Assembly: GCA_040902105.1 (NCBI GenBank)
Contig: JBBDXW010000015.1
Span: forward strand, 124,001 to 188,000
Reading direction: 5' to 3'
Source of the DNA: IDS-8 sp040902105
GTDB taxonomy: Bacteria; Pseudomonadota; Gammaproteobacteria; Steroidobacterales; Woeseiaceae
Length of the DNA: 64,000 bases
How positions within the stretch are numbered: position 1 is the stretch's first letter; the number at the start of each line of letters is the position of its first letter. The translations under genes and the position numbers were made by a program. Positions 1 to 8,892 of this stretch are shown piece after piece. The notes beneath the pieces are model-generated. The model made no database searches and was not told the origin of the DNA. It worked only from the letters and a program-made list of their open reading frames with translations.

Positions 1-67
1 AGATACGGCTTGAGCCTTGCTATGTTCGGTGTGGGCATATCAAAATTTTCTGAGGGAATTCTGCAGG

Positions 68-1243
68 TCAGACCAGCAGATGGCGTTGTTTTCGCAGCTC
101 GCGGTAGAGCTTATCAATATCGTCATGGTCATTGTAGAAATGCGGTGAGATTCTCAGGTTGCCGGAACGGGACGACGTCACGATATCGCGCTCCTCCAGC
201 CAGGACACCAGTGCGTCTTCGTCGTGAGTGCGCAAAGTAATGAGGGCGCCGTAACATCCGGGCTCGTCGGGCACTGCCAGGGTATATCCGGCATTCCTCG
301 CTTCGGCAATGATCGCTGCGGTAAGTTCGGATATGCGGCTTTCGATCAATGGCATGCCGAACTCCGCCAGGAGCTTGAGTCCTGCCTCCGCGGCATAACA
401 GTTGACGACGGGCGGCGTTCCCATCTCGAAGCGACGCGCGTTCGGTGCCGGATCGTAGCGCGTCGTGTCCATGGCAAAAATGTCGGACTGGGCAAACCAT
501 CCGGTGACGGTCGGCACGAGACTGTCGATCAGTTCGTGACGGGCATAAAGAAATCCGATCCCGGCCGTTCCGAGCAGATACTTCACCATCCCGCCGACAA
601 CGAAGTCGGGGCGGACCTTGCGTACGTCGAAGTCGAACGTGCCGAGACCCTGATACCCGTCAACGAGGACCAGCGCTCCCTTGCTCCTCGCGATTTCTAC
701 AATCGCCGGAATGTCGAGTCGTGCTCCATTTCGAAAACACACCTGCGTAACGGCAACGATCAGCGTGTCTTCATCGATTGCGGCCTCGAACTGCTCGACC
801 GGTATATAGCCGTCGATCTCAGGGACGCGCACGACTTCGGCGCCGCGCCGCTCCTGCGCGTACCAGATTTGCGCGTTGGTCGGGAATTCGAATTCGCTGA
901 TCACGACCTTGTTCCGCGGCCGGTCAAACGAAAGTGCGCTGGCGATCGAGTTTATTCCCGCGGACGCAGACGCGGTGACTGCCACTTCATCGGCGTTCGC
1001 CCCGAGAAAATCGGCAACCGCCAGGCGCGCGCCATCGTTGCGGGCCACCCAGTAGTTCCAGTCCGTCCCCTTTTCGAGGCGATCATCAATATACTGATGC
1101 AACGCCGCTATCACGTCGGCCGCCAGCGCACCGTAGGAACAACTGTTAAGGTAGGTTTTCCGCGCGAGCACCGGAAAGCGTGCTCGAATCGCCGCCCAGT
1201 CCGGGTCCAATGTGCCTGTTGTGATGTCTGCTTTGGTGTTCAT
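68..1243 (-). CDS. Class V aminotransferase-like PLP enzyme (cysteine desulfurase fold)
   Basis: The protein is 391 residues long, in the range of the class V aminotransferase/SufS/isopenicillin N epimerase-like family. The ATG at 1243 was chosen over an upstream ATG at 1366 because the extra 41 residues overlap the divergent MarR gene and have no family character. A PLP-binding Asp is seen near residue 195 (VDGYQ) and the Schiff-base Lys near 221 (GGMVKYLLG). The usual His before that Lys is missing, which argues against a true cysteine desulfurase and for a transaminase, epimerase or lyase of unknown substrate. The gene is divergent from the MarR regulator, which may control it. The substrate cannot be read from the sequence. 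Confidence 0.85.
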   Translation of the reverse strand: MNTKADITTGTLDPDWAAIRARFPVLARKTYLNSCSYGALAADVIAALHQYIDDRLEKGTDWNYWVARNDGARLAVADFLGANADEVAVTASASAGINSIASALSFDRPRNKVVISEFEFPTNAQIWYAQERRGAEVVRVPEIDGYIPVEQFEAAIDEDTLIVAVTQVCFRNGARLDIPAIVEIARSKGALVLVDGYQGLGTFDFDVRKVRPDFVVGGMVKYLLGTAGIGFLYARHELIDSLVPTVTGWFAQSDIFAMDTTRYDPAPNARRFEMGTPPVVNCYAAEAGLKLLAEFGMPLIESRISELTAAIIAEARNAGYTLAVPDEPGCYGALITLRTHDEDALVSWLEERDIVTSSRSGNLRISPHFYNDHDDIDKLYRELRKQRHLLV

Positions 1244-1280
1244 TACGTACAACGTACGCCTCGGGTGATCTTGCGCTTTG

Positions 1281-1310
1281 GAGAAAATACATGAAATCAG
1301 ATATATTCTC
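1281..1310. promoter_or_regulatory. Putative MarR operator (inverted repeat in divergent intergenic)
   Basis: The intergenic region between the divergent aminotransferase and MarR genes contains GAGAAAATA (1281-1289) and TATATTCTC (1302-1310), which are inverted with 8 of 9 matches and 12 bases between them. Divergent MarR-target pairs commonly carry such an operator. The assignment is inference from position and symmetry only. Confidence 0.35.
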
Positions 1311-1340
1311 AAAATCCACTGATCTGCCGGGGACCGCAAA

Positions 1341-1793
1341 ATGCCCATAGCCGGAAACGGCGACAAGTGGCTGCTGAGCTTTGTGCCGTACCTCTTGTAT
1401 CGGACGACGAATCAACTCAACCGAAGGCTTCGCAGTCGATTGCGCAAGGAGGCGATCAACATCTCGCGCTGGCGAGTGCTGGCGGTGCTCCGTGCTTACG
1501 GCGACATGAATCTCGGGGAAATCGTCGACCTGACCGTGATGGAGCAGCCTTCCGTCAGCCGCATCGTGACCCAGCTTGACCAGGAAGGCCTGGTCAGGCG
1601 CAAAGCGTCGCGCAAGGATTCCCGCTTCGTGAACGTCACCCTGACGGCTGCCGGAAGGAAAGCATTTCAGAGCATCTATCCCGCTGCCATAAAGCATCAG
1701 GAAGCGGCGTTGCGCGGCTTCTCCCGCAAGGAAATCGAAAACTTGACCGATTATCTGCGCCGCATCCAGGCCAATATCGAAGCTGAAGAGTAA
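1341..1793 (+). CDS. MarR family transcriptional regulator
   Basis: This 150-residue protein has the size and layout of MarR regulators. An N-terminal helical dimerisation part is followed by a winged helix at about residues 40-110. The recognition helix has the typical pattern MEQPSVSRIVTQLDQEGLV, and the wing (RRKASRKDSRFVNVTLT) ends in a TxxG-type beta hairpin. MarR proteins bind palindromic operators as dimers and usually lose affinity when they bind a small ligand. The gene starts 98 bases from the divergent class V aminotransferase and precedes a TonB receptor, so either may be a target. The ligand is unknown. Confidence 0.93.
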   Translation: MPIAGNGDKWLLSFVPYLLYRTTNQLNRRLRSRLRKEAINISRWRVLAVLRAYGDMNLGEIVDLTVMEQPSVSRIVTQLDQEGLVRRKASRKDSRFVNVTLTAAGRKAFQSIYPAAIKHQEAALRGFSRKEIENLTDYLRRIQANIEAEE

Positions 1794-1937
1794 GCGTTTT
1801 CCGTTTCGACGCGCTGCCGGCAATGCGGGCGATCGACAGCGCTTGCGGGGCTGCCCGATCACTGTTTCACGCAAAACAATCGACTTATAACAAGCCGGTC
1901 TGTCGCCTTCCTGAACCAGCAGTTAATCTGCCGTAGC

Positions 1938-1966
1938 TTGAAAAAACATATGATTCGGCATACTCT
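1938..1966 (+). promoter_or_regulatory. Weak sigma70-like promoter before the TonB receptor
   Basis: TTGAAA at 1938-1943 is followed at suboptimal spacing by CATACT (1959-1964) or TACTCT (1961-1966). It lies about 70 bases upstream of the receptor start, in an AT-richer stretch. The -10 match is poor, so the call is tentative. Confidence 0.25.
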
Positions 1967-2033
1967 TTAAACGGCGGCAAGCAGCGGTTGTAGGCCTACA
2001 ACAGCTAACGGATTTCCAGGGGGCGTTAGTAAC

Positions 2034-4553
2034 ATGGGATACAAAAAGGTTGTCGTAACGACGCAATTCGCGCTGACATTCCTGCTCACGGCTGCGGCCG
2101 GCCCGTCGATCGGACAGCAGACCCGATCGGCGAATGACTCAATCGAAGAAATCATCGTGACCTCACGGAAGCTCGGCGAGGAAAATCTGCAGGATATTCC
2201 GGCCGCCATCAGCGCACTGAACAAGACGGACCTGAAAGAAATGATGGTCGTCGACTTCGAGGATTTCGCCCGCCAGGTGCCCGGACTGACGTTTCTCGAC
2301 ACCAGCCCCGGCGAACGACGCTATGTCGTTCGCGGCATCCAGTCGGCCGGCCAGGAACAGGTCGCCCTCTACTACGACGAAGTGCCATTGCCTGGCGTAC
2401 AGAGTTCCACTTCGGACAGCGGCAGTCAGACGACCGACCTGAAGCTCTACGATATGGAACGGGTCGAGGTGCTGCGAGGCCCTCAGGGAACGGTGTTTGG
2501 CGCCAACTCGCAGGGAGGGACGGTACGCTTTATCACGACGCAGCCCATCCTTGGCGAGTTCGAAGGCTACACGGGCGCCGAGCTGTCCCGCACGACGCAC
2601 TCCGCCGACAACAATATGAACTTCCAGGCCGTCGCCAACCTCCCCGTCGGCGACAGCTTCGCGGCCCGCGTGCTCGTCTATGACGGCGAAGACGCAGGCT
2701 ATATCGATAACAACAGGTGCCGGGCCACCAACCCGGCGGAAGACCCGCGCCTTCCGGGCACGCAGCTCTCCTGCCTGAATCAGCAGGACTACAATTGGGC
2801 CGAAACCACGGGACTGCGCACGAACCTGCTTTGGCAGGCAAACGATGCCGTTACCCTGAAGGGGCAATTCTGGTGGCAGGACCGCCAGACCGGCGGAGAT
2901 TCGCGCTATCACCCCTTCGATGCCTATAACCCGGCTCCGACGGATCCCGTCTACGCCGGTAACGCCGATGCACCGGCGGGATTCACATTCTTTCAGGAGG
3001 GAAAATTCAGGAGCGGCGACTACGCACTGACGCCCAAGCCCGACGAGCAGACCATTTACAGCCTGACGGGTGAATTCGCGCTGCCAATCGGCGATCTGAC
3101 CGCAACCGCCTCACGTTATCAGCGCGACTTCGATTTCAAGTTCGATTCCACCTGGATCGTCACCTTCTTGCTGCAGGACGCCATCGAGGCGGGGCTGCCT
3201 GCCTGTTTGACAGCCGACCAGAACAACGACACTGACCCCAATACTCCTCCCTGCCTCCGCGCCGATTTGCTCTATGCCCTGACCGACCAGAAGCAGAGCG
3301 TCGAACAGGACGCCTTTGAAGTCCGTTTGAGTTCGAAGGAATCGGACGCGGCCATCAAATGGGTGGTTGGGGCCTTTTATCGCAACCGGGAAAGCGATTT
3401 CCGTAGCTTCGTGCCGGTTATCAGCACCGACGGTGTGCCGTTCAGCCCGGCTGCGCCGCCGACTCTCCCGCCCCCCAACGAGATCGGCTCCGGCGTACCC
3501 GGCTGTCATCCCTGCGTATTCGCACGATCGGACAGCAAGGACATCGAGGAAACCGCGGTCTTCGGTGAGGTCAACTGGGCGATCAACGATTCCTTCGATC
3601 TGAACGCCGGCGTGCGCTGGTTCGACGTCGACCAGACGGAAACCGGCTTGACCAATTTCCAATTCGCGGCTTTCGCGCCAAATCCGCCGGATCCAACCAC
3701 CCCGACCGGCGCGACTCCGCCGAGCGTCAACACGCTGGGCGACAGCGAGGTTCCGTGGAAAGTGGCACTCGCCTGGCATGCCTCGGACACCACGACCGTG
3801 TACGGCGTTCGGTCCAACGGCTTTCGCCTCGGTGGTACCAACAATCGCGGCATCGGTGCGATAGTCATACCCGAATCGTTCGAGGCGGACGAACTGACCA
3901 ACTACGAGGTCGGTGTCAAGACGCTGTTCGCGGACCTGCAAACGACACTCAATGCGTCGGCGTTCCTGATGGAATGGGAAAATCTGCAGGTTGCCGGCCA
4001 GGACGTTACGGGTGCCTTCGGCTTCATCGGCAATGCCGGTTCCGCCGAAGTGCAGGGCGTCGAAGTGGATCTCTCCACCTGGCTTGGCGCGAACTTTAAC
4101 TTTACCGGGCAGGTCACGTACCTGAACAAGAAAGAGTTGACCGAGGATCAGGTCACCACCACGTTCCAGGCGAATGGACAGAAAGGCGACGAGATTCCCC
4201 GAGTACCGGAATTGACGGCCGCGTTTGCCGCCCAGTACAACTACGACCTTCCCGTGCCGTCATGGTATGGAACCGTGCGTTTCGAAGGCAGCTACACCGA
4301 CGAGTCGTTCACCGCGCTGAGCCCGACCGACCCGATACGACGGTTCCAGGACTCCTACCAGATCTTCAACGCGCGCGCGAATTTCCGGAACGACGAAATG
4401 GATCTGGATTTGACGCTGTTCGTGGAGAACATCTTTGACGAGGACGGTGACGTGTTTATCGGCGGCGGCGGCGGCGGCGAGCCGACCAGCAAGGTTACCA
4501 ATCGTCCACAGACCGTCGGTGTGCAGGTCACCAAGGGCTTCGGCCGCGACTAA
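2034..4553 (+). CDS. TonB-dependent outer-membrane receptor
   Basis: The protein has 839 residues with an N-terminal signal peptide (FALTFLLTAAAGPSIG). Next comes the typical pre-plug motif SIEEIIVTSRKLGEENLQD, then a plug domain (about residues 55-165, with ERVEVLRGPQGTVFGANS) and a long beta-barrel. TonB receptors take up substrates across the outer membrane using energy from TonB-ExbBD. The closest style is the broad proteobacterial group annotated as iron-complex receptors, but such receptors are often recruited to organic substrates. It stands alone after MarR and before secreted amidohydrolases, which suggests uptake of the compounds they process (inference). A strong terminator follows. 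Confidence 0.93.
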   Translation: MGYKKVVVTTQFALTFLLTAAAGPSIGQQTRSANDSIEEIIVTSRKLGEENLQDIPAAISALNKTDLKEMMVVDFEDFARQVPGLTFLDTSPGERRYVVRGIQSAGQEQVALYYDEVPLPGVQSSTSDSGSQTTDLKLYDMERVEVLRGPQGTVFGANSQGGTVRFITTQPILGEFEGYTGAELSRTTHSADNNMNFQAVANLPVGDSFAARVLVYDGEDAGYIDNNRCRATNPAEDPRLPGTQLSCLNQQDYNWAETTGLRTNLLWQANDAVTLKGQFWWQDRQTGGDSRYHPFDAYNPAPTDPVYAGNADAPAGFTFFQEGKFRSGDYALTPKPDEQTIYSLTGEFALPIGDLTATASRYQRDFDFKFDSTWIVTFLLQDAIEAGLPACLTADQNNDTDPNTPPCLRADLLYALTDQKQSVEQDAFEVRLSSKESDAAIKWVVGAFYRNRESDFRSFVPVISTDGVPFSPAAPPTLPPPNEIGSGVPGCHPCVFARSDSKDIEETAVFGEVNWAINDSFDLNAGVRWFDVDQTETGLTNFQFAAFAPNPPDPTTPTGATPPSVNTLGDSEVPWKVALAWHASDTTTVYGVRSNGFRLGGTNNRGIGAIVIPESFEADELTNYEVGVKTLFADLQTTLNASAFLMEWENLQVAGQDVTGAFGFIGNAGSAEVQGVEVDLSTWLGANFNFTGQVTYLNKKELTEDQVTTTFQANGQKGDEIPRVPELTAAFAAQYNYDLPVPSWYGTVRFEGSYTDESFTALSPTDPIRRFQDSYQIFNARANFRNDEMDLDLTLFVENIFDEDGDVFIGGGGGGEPTSKVTNRPQTVGVQVTKGFGRD

Positions 4554-4607
4554 CAACGACGGCGCGGCACAGCGACCCAGCTTAGGCAGCAGGGTATGAC
4601 GGAGCAG

Positions 4608-4643
4608 AGGACAATCATCGCTTTCCGGTGATTGTCCTTTTTT
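4608..4643 (+). terminator. Rho-independent terminator after the TonB receptor
   Basis: A stem pairs AGGACAATCA (4608-4617) with TGATTGTCCT (4629-4638) and is followed by a T run (4638-4643). Further T-rich stretches follow. It separates the receptor from the amidohydrolase gene. Confidence 0.8.
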
Positions 4644-4706
4644 GTCGCGTTTTTGTCGTTTTTTTGTCTTACGAGACCGACAAAACCAGCCAGATGAGGT
4701 AACAGC

Positions 4707-6092
4707 ATGCGTCAGATCGAACGCCACGGCCAGGTTCGGCCGATCGTTGTCGCCGCCGCCGTATTCGCCTGCCTGACGAGTATCGGCGCACCGGCCGCGG
4801 ACTATTTCAAGCCGCCGGAATTCTCCGTGCCTGAAGGCACGACGATCATTCATGCGGGAACATTGCTGGCCGTGCCCGGCGATGCGCCGGCCGCGCGACA
4901 AAGCATCGTTGTGCTCGACGGCCGGATACTGGAAATTCGCGCGGGCTTCATCGGGCCGGGGGACGTCGAGGCAGAGGGAGAAGTTCGGGTCATTGACCTC
5001 TCCGATCGATTCGTCATGCCGGGATTCATCGACCTTCACGTGCACCTTACCGGGCAGGCGGGCGGGGACCGCAAATCGGATTTCGTCACGATGACCGATG
5101 CGGATACCGTGTTGACTGCGCAGATGTACGCGCGGCGGACCCTGTTTGCCGGGTTCACTACGGTGCGCGATCTGGGTTCGCGCGGCACGGCGATCTTCGC
5201 GCTTCGCGATGCGATCAAGGCCGGAAAAATCGAAGGGCCGAAGATCATCGCCGCCGGCGAGGCGATTACGCCGACAGGCGGACATGGCGACGTGCACGGC
5301 TTTCGCCAGGAGGTTCTGGATATTTTCCCGTCGAGCGGCGTTTGCGACGGCGCCGATGGCTGCCGGGCAGCCGTGCGCCGTCAGGTGAAGCGCGGCGCGG
5401 ACGTCATCAAGGTCACCGCGACCGGGGGCGTATTGAGCGAAACGGCAACCGGCACCGGACAGCAATTCACCGATGAGGAATTGCTGGCGATTGCCGAAAC
5501 CGCACATGCGCTCGGCCGAAAAGTAACCGCTCATGCCCATGAGAAGGTAGGTATCGAGGCGGCGTTGCGCGCCGGATTCGACTCGATCGAACACGCGATG
5601 TGGGCCGACAGGGACACGATGAAAGTGTTCAGGGACACCGGCGCCTGGATGATTCCGACGGTTTATCCGATCACCGCGGTCGGCGACACGCCCGAGAAGA
5701 TGAAGCAGGGTCCGTTCAAAGACATGCCACCGCCGATCATGGAGAAACTGCTGCGGCTCGGCAGGCAGCCGAAGGACATGACACGCCTTGCGCACAGCAT
5801 GGATGTCAGGATTGCATTGGGCACGGACTCGGCCGTGTCGCCTCACGGCGAGAATGCCAACGAGTTTATCGAATACGTCAATGTCGGCATGTCCGAGATG
5901 GAGGCGCTGATGGCCGGCACGGTCAATGCCGCCGAGGCCGGCGGCGTCGCCGATCGCGTGGGTTCAATCGAGGCCGGAAAAGCGGCCGATATCGTTGCGA
6001 TGGCTGTCAGTCCGCTGGAGGACATAAGCGCGGTTCTGAACGTGCAATTCATCATGCGCGACGGCGTCGTATTCAAGCAGCCGGACGAATGA
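4707..6092 (+). CDS. Secreted metal-dependent amidohydrolase (imidazolonepropionase/Xaa-Pro dipeptidase-like)
   Basis: This 461-residue protein has a signal-peptide-like N terminus (VVAAAVFACLTSIGAPAA). It carries a full set of amidohydrolase superfamily ligands: DLHVHL (HxH), a probable carbamylated Lys in DVIKVTATGG, two His in TAHAHEK and SIEHAMW, and Asp in GTDSAVSPHGENA. Relatives of this subgroup hydrolyse Xaa-Pro or Xaa-Arg/Lys dipeptides or related amides, so a periplasmic peptidase or amidase is likely. It is followed 13 bases later by a second amidohydrolase. A paralogue of equal length lies at 10351-11736 with altered ligands. The exact substrate is not deducible. Confidence 0.88.
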   Translation: MRQIERHGQVRPIVVAAAVFACLTSIGAPAADYFKPPEFSVPEGTTIIHAGTLLAVPGDAPAARQSIVVLDGRILEIRAGFIGPGDVEAEGEVRVIDLSDRFVMPGFIDLHVHLTGQAGGDRKSDFVTMTDADTVLTAQMYARRTLFAGFTTVRDLGSRGTAIFALRDAIKAGKIEGPKIIAAGEAITPTGGHGDVHGFRQEVLDIFPSSGVCDGADGCRAAVRRQVKRGADVIKVTATGGVLSETATGTGQQFTDEELLAIAETAHALGRKVTAHAHEKVGIEAALRAGFDSIEHAMWADRDTMKVFRDTGAWMIPTVYPITAVGDTPEKMKQGPFKDMPPPIMEKLLRLGRQPKDMTRLAHSMDVRIALGTDSAVSPHGENANEFIEYVNVGMSEMEALMAGTVNAAEAGGVADRVGSIEAGKAADIVAMAVSPLEDISAVLNVQFIMRDGVVFKQPDE

Positions 6093-6105
6093 GGGATTTC
6101 GGATC

Positions 6106-7545
6106 ATGAATGAACGGCACTTACCCGGGCTGCTCCCGCCCGCGAGAGCGGGCGATCCCCGCGTCGTTTATTCGCCCGTTTTCACGGGCTCCAACAAGGG
6201 CAGGTTCGGCCGAACGCTCAGAGTTATCCTTGCGGTTGGCGCGCTGGGTTACGCAATGGGCGCATCCGCCGACACGCTCCTCATCGAAAACGTGACCCTG
6301 ATTGACGGCACCGGGCGCCCGCCGGTTGCCGGGGCGTCGGTACTCATCGACGAAGACCGGATCGTTCTGATATCCCGCGACCGGATCAGCGCGCCGAACG
6401 GAACGCGCCGCATTGACGGCAGCGGCCAATTCCTGATTCCGGGCCTGATGGACATGCACATACACCTGCAGGGCAGCGTCGAGGTCGGCCCGGACGGCCT
6501 TTCCACGACGAGCGAGGACAGGTCGAGCGGCGTTCGCGCGCTGCACGGCTATCTGTATGCGGGCGTAACCTCGGTCTTTGACGCGGGCAACGTACCCGAC
6601 TACATACTCGGACTGCGGGAAGACGAGCGCAGCGGCACGTTAGTGAGTCCACGCATTTTCGCCACCGGTGGAATCGTGACTTATCCCGGCAGCCACGGCA
6701 GCGAGTGGGGCACGGTAGTCGATAGCTGGCCCGAGGCAATTCCTGCACTCGATGCCCACATCGAGCGGCAGCCGGACATTCTTAAACTGACGTTCGAGGA
6801 ACGCGGTTGGGGCTCGCGCCCGATGATTCCGCTGCTGCCGGTGGGCCTGATGCAGCGCATCATCCACTACTACAACGATCGAGGCATCCGCACGACCGTA
6901 CATACGTCGAGCGAATATCGCGCGCGGCAGGCGATATTTGCCGGCGTCGACTCGCTCGCGCACCCGGTAATCCAGGGACCGATCACGGACGACTTCGCAA
7001 GGCTCATGGGTGCGAAGAAGACCCCCATGGTCACGACGCTGACGATTGGTGAAAACTACAGCCGCCTGGCCGAGCATCCCGAATATCTGGACGAGCCGCT
7101 CTACCGGGCAACGCTGACGGCCGATGAAATCGAAACGCTGAAGACCGAGAAACGCAAGGAGTACCAGGAGCGGAAGTGGACCTGGTGGATGCAGATCATG
7201 ACCACGATCGCTCAGGAGAATCTACGCAAGATCAGCGATGCCGGCGGGGTTCTGGTTGCGGGCACCGACCAGACGACGGGACCGGCCCTGCACCGCGAGC
7301 TCGAGTTGCTGGCCGATGCCGGGATTTCGCCGGTGGAAATCATTCGCATCGCCACGCTGAACGGTGCAATCTTTCTCGGCATGGAGCGGGAACTCGGCTC
7401 GGTCGAGGAAGGCAAGATCGCGGACCTGGTGTTGTTGGCGGCGGATCCCGCCAGGGACATCAACAATGCCAAACAGGTCGTTCAGGTCATCAAAGGCGGA
7501 CGCCTGATCGACCGGTCGAAACTGGATCTGCCGGTCAACCGGTAA
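6106..7545 (+). CDS. Secreted amidohydrolase with a repeat-derived N-terminal extension
   Basis: This 479-residue amidohydrolase keeps the metal ligands DMHIHL, Lys in DILKLTFEE, His in RTTVHTSS and DSLAHPV, and Asp in AGTDQTTG. A good Sec signal (GRTLRVILAVGALGYAMGASA) sits at about residues 34-54 instead of at the N terminus. The 30 residues before it are encoded by a repeat element (6112-6199) that also occurs at 39878-39991. No other ATG, GTG or TTG is in frame between the start and the end of the signal, so translation apparently begins at 6106 and reads through the repeat. It follows the previous amidohydrolase by 13 bases and is probably cotranscribed. The substrate is unknown. Confidence 0.85.
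   Translation: MNERHLPGLLPPARAGDPRVVYSPVFTGSNKGRFGRTLRVILAVGALGYAMGASADTLLIENVTLIDGTGRPPVAGASVLIDEDRIVLISRDRISAPNGTRRIDGSGQFLIPGLMDMHIHLQGSVEVGPDGLSTTSEDRSSGVRALHGYLYAGVTSVFDAGNVPDYILGLREDERSGTLVSPRIFATGGIVTYPGSHGSEWGTVVDSWPEAIPALDAHIERQPDILKLTFEERGWGSRPMIPLLPVGLMQRIIHYYNDRGIRTTVHTSSEYRARQAIFAGVDSLAHPVIQGPITDDFARLMGAKKTPMVTTLTIGENYSRLAEHPEYLDEPLYRATLTADEIETLKTEKRKEYQERKWTWWMQIMTTIAQENLRKISDAGGVLVAGTDQTTGPALHRELELLADAGISPVEIIRIATLNGAIFLGMERELGSVEEGKIADLVLLAADPARDINNAKQVVQVIKGGRLIDRSKLDLPVNR
6112..6199 (-). repeat. Double-hairpin repeat (family C), copy 1
   Basis: Read on the minus strand, this copy contains two tetraloop hairpins: GCCCGT-GAAA-ACGGGC, then GCCCGC-TCTC-GCGGGC. It ends in AAGTGCCGTT. 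The same order and most bases recur at 39878-39991. It lies inside the 5' end of the amidohydrolase gene. Confidence 0.8.
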
Positions 7546-7546
7546 T

Positions 7547-8839
7547 TCACGCGAATATCTGCAGGTACAGATAGTAGACCGAAAAGGCGGTCAACCAGAT
7601 CACGCCGGCGATACTCAAGGCCAATAAACCACGGCCCGGCCGCGCGGCTGGCGGTATCTGCGGACTCGTCATGACCCGGTGATTCAACCACGCGACGATC
7701 GGAGCGAACAGGAACATGATTGTCGATGCAATGTCGACAACGAGCTTCAGTGACGTTACAAAGAAATACAAAATGAGTATGGAGCCAAGCACCAGCAGGA
7801 CCACTGCGGAAGCGTACACTTTCCTGTTAACGGCCTGCGATTCCTCCCGCGGCGATTTTTCTGCTGCAAATAGGTTGAACAGGTTTACCGCGGCGCGAGG
7901 GTATCCATCGAGACCCGTCAGTACGGTGGAGAACATCGTTGCAACGGCAACACTGCCGATCAGCGGCCCGCTCCAGTCGCCCAGGGTCTTCTTGTACAGA
8001 TCGATAAGCTGCGCGGCGAAAGCGGCCGCTCCGGACTCGAATTGCAATCCCGACGCATGCATCACGCCGGCGCCGAGCAGCACAAAGCACAGCGCAAGCA
8101 CGAAGGCGCCGACATAACCTATATGAAAATCGAACAGGGACTCCCGCAGTGTCGGCCGGTGCCCGCTGTCCCGGGCCCGGGCGACGGACCACAGCGAGTG
8201 CCACACCGAAATATCCACGGAAGACGGCATCAAACCGAGCAGCGCAACGATGAAGAATACGTCGGCGCTGACAAGGCCCCTGGGTATAATCGTTCCGGAG
8301 ACGGCCCAGTTTATGTTAGGAATGACCAGCGCGGTGGCAACCAGCGTGGCGACGGTGAGCACGACCATGAGCAATTTCATGAAGCGGTCCAGCAGGTGAT
8401 AGCCGCCCGCTATCAGTATCGTGGTGCACACGGCCAGGACGATGACGCAGATGCCGAGCGTGCCCATCTGCAAGCCGAACGCGGCCTTTGCGAGGCCGGC
8501 GGTGATCAGCGTTACGGCGGGAACGGCGGCAAACATCGTGCCGAGCGCGATCACGATGTAGGTCGCAACGGCCCAGGTACCCTGATGCCTGTAGCCATGC
8601 AGAAGGGAATTGCCCGTCGCGGTTGCATATTGGGCGCCGAAGCGGAACGCGGGGTACTTTGCGACGAACGTAATCGCGATCAGCAACATCAGGGCACAGC
8701 CGTAATCGGCTCCGGCTCGTGTCGACTGAACGAGATGCGACGCGCCTACCGCGGTCGCCGCGTACAACACGCCCGGCCCAAGGGCCTTCGACAGACCACC
8801 CTGTTCTTTCGGCACGTCTTTCGGCGCGTCTTTCGGCAC
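7547..8839 (-). CDS. NRAMP-superfamily membrane transporter lacking the DPGN motif
   Basis: This 430-residue protein has about 11 hydrophobic segments and the overall NRAMP pattern. TM1 (about residues 20-48) reads GPGVLYAATAVGASHLVQS where metal-transporting NRAMPs have a DPGN motif. The TM6 region reads GLMPSSVDISVWHS where canonical members have MPH. The residues that bind divalent metal are therefore missing, and the substrate may be a different ion or a small organic molecule. A hydrophilic N-terminal tail holds KDxPK repeats. It is divergent from the FAD oxidoreductase gene with 53 bases between them and convergent to the amidohydrolase. Membership is fairly sure; function is open. Confidence 0.78.
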   Translation of the reverse strand: MPKDAPKDVPKEQGGLSKALGPGVLYAATAVGASHLVQSTRAGADYGCALMLLIAITFVAKYPAFRFGAQYATATGNSLLHGYRHQGTWAVATYIVIALGTMFAAVPAVTLITAGLAKAAFGLQMGTLGICVIVLAVCTTILIAGGYHLLDRFMKLLMVVLTVATLVATALVIPNINWAVSGTIIPRGLVSADVFFIVALLGLMPSSVDISVWHSLWSVARARDSGHRPTLRESLFDFHIGYVGAFVLALCFVLLGAGVMHASGLQFESGAAAFAAQLIDLYKKTLGDWSGPLIGSVAVATMFSTVLTGLDGYPRAAVNLFNLFAAEKSPREESQAVNRKVYASAVVLLVLGSILILYFFVTSLKLVVDIASTIMFLFAPIVAWLNHRVMTSPQIPPAARPGRGLLALSIAGVIWLTAFSVYYLYLQIFA

Positions 8840-8892
8840 AATACGAACTCCCCATTACGGCCACGACTGGCCGTGTACGGTAGCAAAGAGCA

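Noticed and set aside
10..240. A 76-codon plus-strand frame at the left edge
   Set aside because: It is antisense to the 3' end of the aminotransferase gene and has no ribosome site or motif.
2163..2912. Long antisense frame inside the TonB receptor gene
   Set aside because: High G+C creates such frames. The plus strand has clear receptor motifs throughout.
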